DNA of 20,252 bases, from assembly GCF_938036805.1 (NCBI RefSeq), contig NZ_CALHWC010000092.1, forward strand, positions 1 to 20,252. The letters run 5' to 3'. Below the pieces are notes generated by a model. The model did no database searches. It worked only from the letters and a program-made list of their open reading frames with translations, and was not told where the DNA came from. Position 1 is the first letter of the stretch. Each line of letters starts with the position of its first letter. Of this stretch, positions 20,126 to 20,252 are shown piece by piece. Source of the stretch: an uncultured Streptococcus sp. (GTDB lineage Bacteria > Bacillota > Bacilli > Lactobacillales > Streptococcaceae). A program made the position numbers and the translations under genes.

Positions 20126-20159
20126 GTGAAAAAGACCAGGACTGAATCCTGATCTTAAA
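20126..20159 (-). terminator. alaS terminator
   Basis: AGACCAGGA (20133-20141) and TCCTGATCT (20147-20155) form a 9-bp stem with one G-U and a 5-nt loop. In the leftward direction TTTTT follows and then a further T-rich stretch, which fits intrinsic termination of alaS. Confidence 0.85.
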
Positions 20160-20166
20160 AAACATA

Positions 20167-20252
20167 CTACAATTTACCTGCTACGGCATCCAACAAGTCT
20201 TGGATTTTCGCTTGGTTGCTTCCTCCTGCCATGGCCATGTCTGGTTTACCAC
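20167..20252 (-). CDS. alaS: Alanyl-tRNA synthetase, C-terminal end (partial)
   Basis: Only the last 27 complete codons and the stop (CTA at 20167-20169 on the plus strand) are in the window. They read GKPDMAMAGGSNQAK followed by IQDLLDAV and AGKL. This is the conserved end of AlaRS, where the C-Ala domain's GG(K/R)PDMAxGGG motif is followed by the last helix. The enzyme charges tRNA-Ala with alanine. The catalytic and editing parts lie beyond the right edge. The gene is followed by an intrinsic terminator and shares its direction with the cluster to the left, but has no visible link with it. Confidence 0.88.
   Translation of the reverse strand, partial: GKPDMAMAGGSNQAKIQDLLDAVAGKL

Overview
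The window joins the early half of an integrated temperate bacteriophage (about 1-15416) to a stretch of Firmicutes chromosome (about 15417-20252). The host looks like a low-GC Streptococcus. Reasons are the phage gene set (DUF1492, DUF1642, DUF669 and DUF3169-type families), the strong GGAG ribosome sites, the chromosomal gene contents, and the alaS end. A S. suis-like species is my best guess, but species cannot be fixed from this sequence alone.

Prophage layout. The integrase (14285-15343, +) lies against the 3' end of a tRNA-Thr(GGT) gene, which is therefore the probable attachment site. The prophage extends left out of the window. The lysogeny cassette reads rightwards: a short CI-type repressor without a visible protease domain (13345-13830), a two-helix membrane protein with a split zinc ribbon (13817-14239), then the integrase. 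The lytic early operon reads leftwards from a near-consensus promoter at 13223-13251. It carries a Cro-like protein, a small HTH protein, two unknown genes, two small single-helix membrane proteins, an SMC/Rad50-like ATPase, a Sak4-like RecA-fold ATPase, a 'replication terminator'-type protein, a DUF2303-like protein, a DUF669 probable ssDNA-binding protein, a DEAH helicase, an orphan beta-class DNA methyltransferase, and a large primase-helicase. A 244-bp noncoding stretch full of TGTCG/CGACA repeats follows and looks like a replication origin. After it come rusA, two unknown genes, a 52-residue CxxC protein, a lipoprotein, and the DUF1492 late activator. Late genes (terminase, structure, lysis) would lie beyond position 1.

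Regulatory structure. Pcro and PcI face away from each other and each contains a TAC-N8-GTA operator in its spacer. A 21-bp exact copy of the Pcro operator recurs after cro. Five CTGTCA motifs with 10/19/10/10-bp spacing cover the end of the DUF1492 gene and lead to an extended -10, which suggests an activator-controlled late promoter. Two 75-bp gaps (481-555 and 12580-12654) each carry, against the direction of the operon, an extended -10 followed by a hairpin and U-tract. They could make RNAs of about 40-45 nt.

Chromosome. To the right of the tRNA are a RimJ/RimL-type acetyltransferase, alanine dehydrogenase (ald) with its own terminator, and a leftward cluster (unknown membrane protein, XRE regulator, PspC-like protein, DUF3169 and DUF3267 membrane proteins). 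The cluster is headed by a promoter with a perfect 10-bp inverted repeat. The 3' end of alaS with its terminator closes the window.
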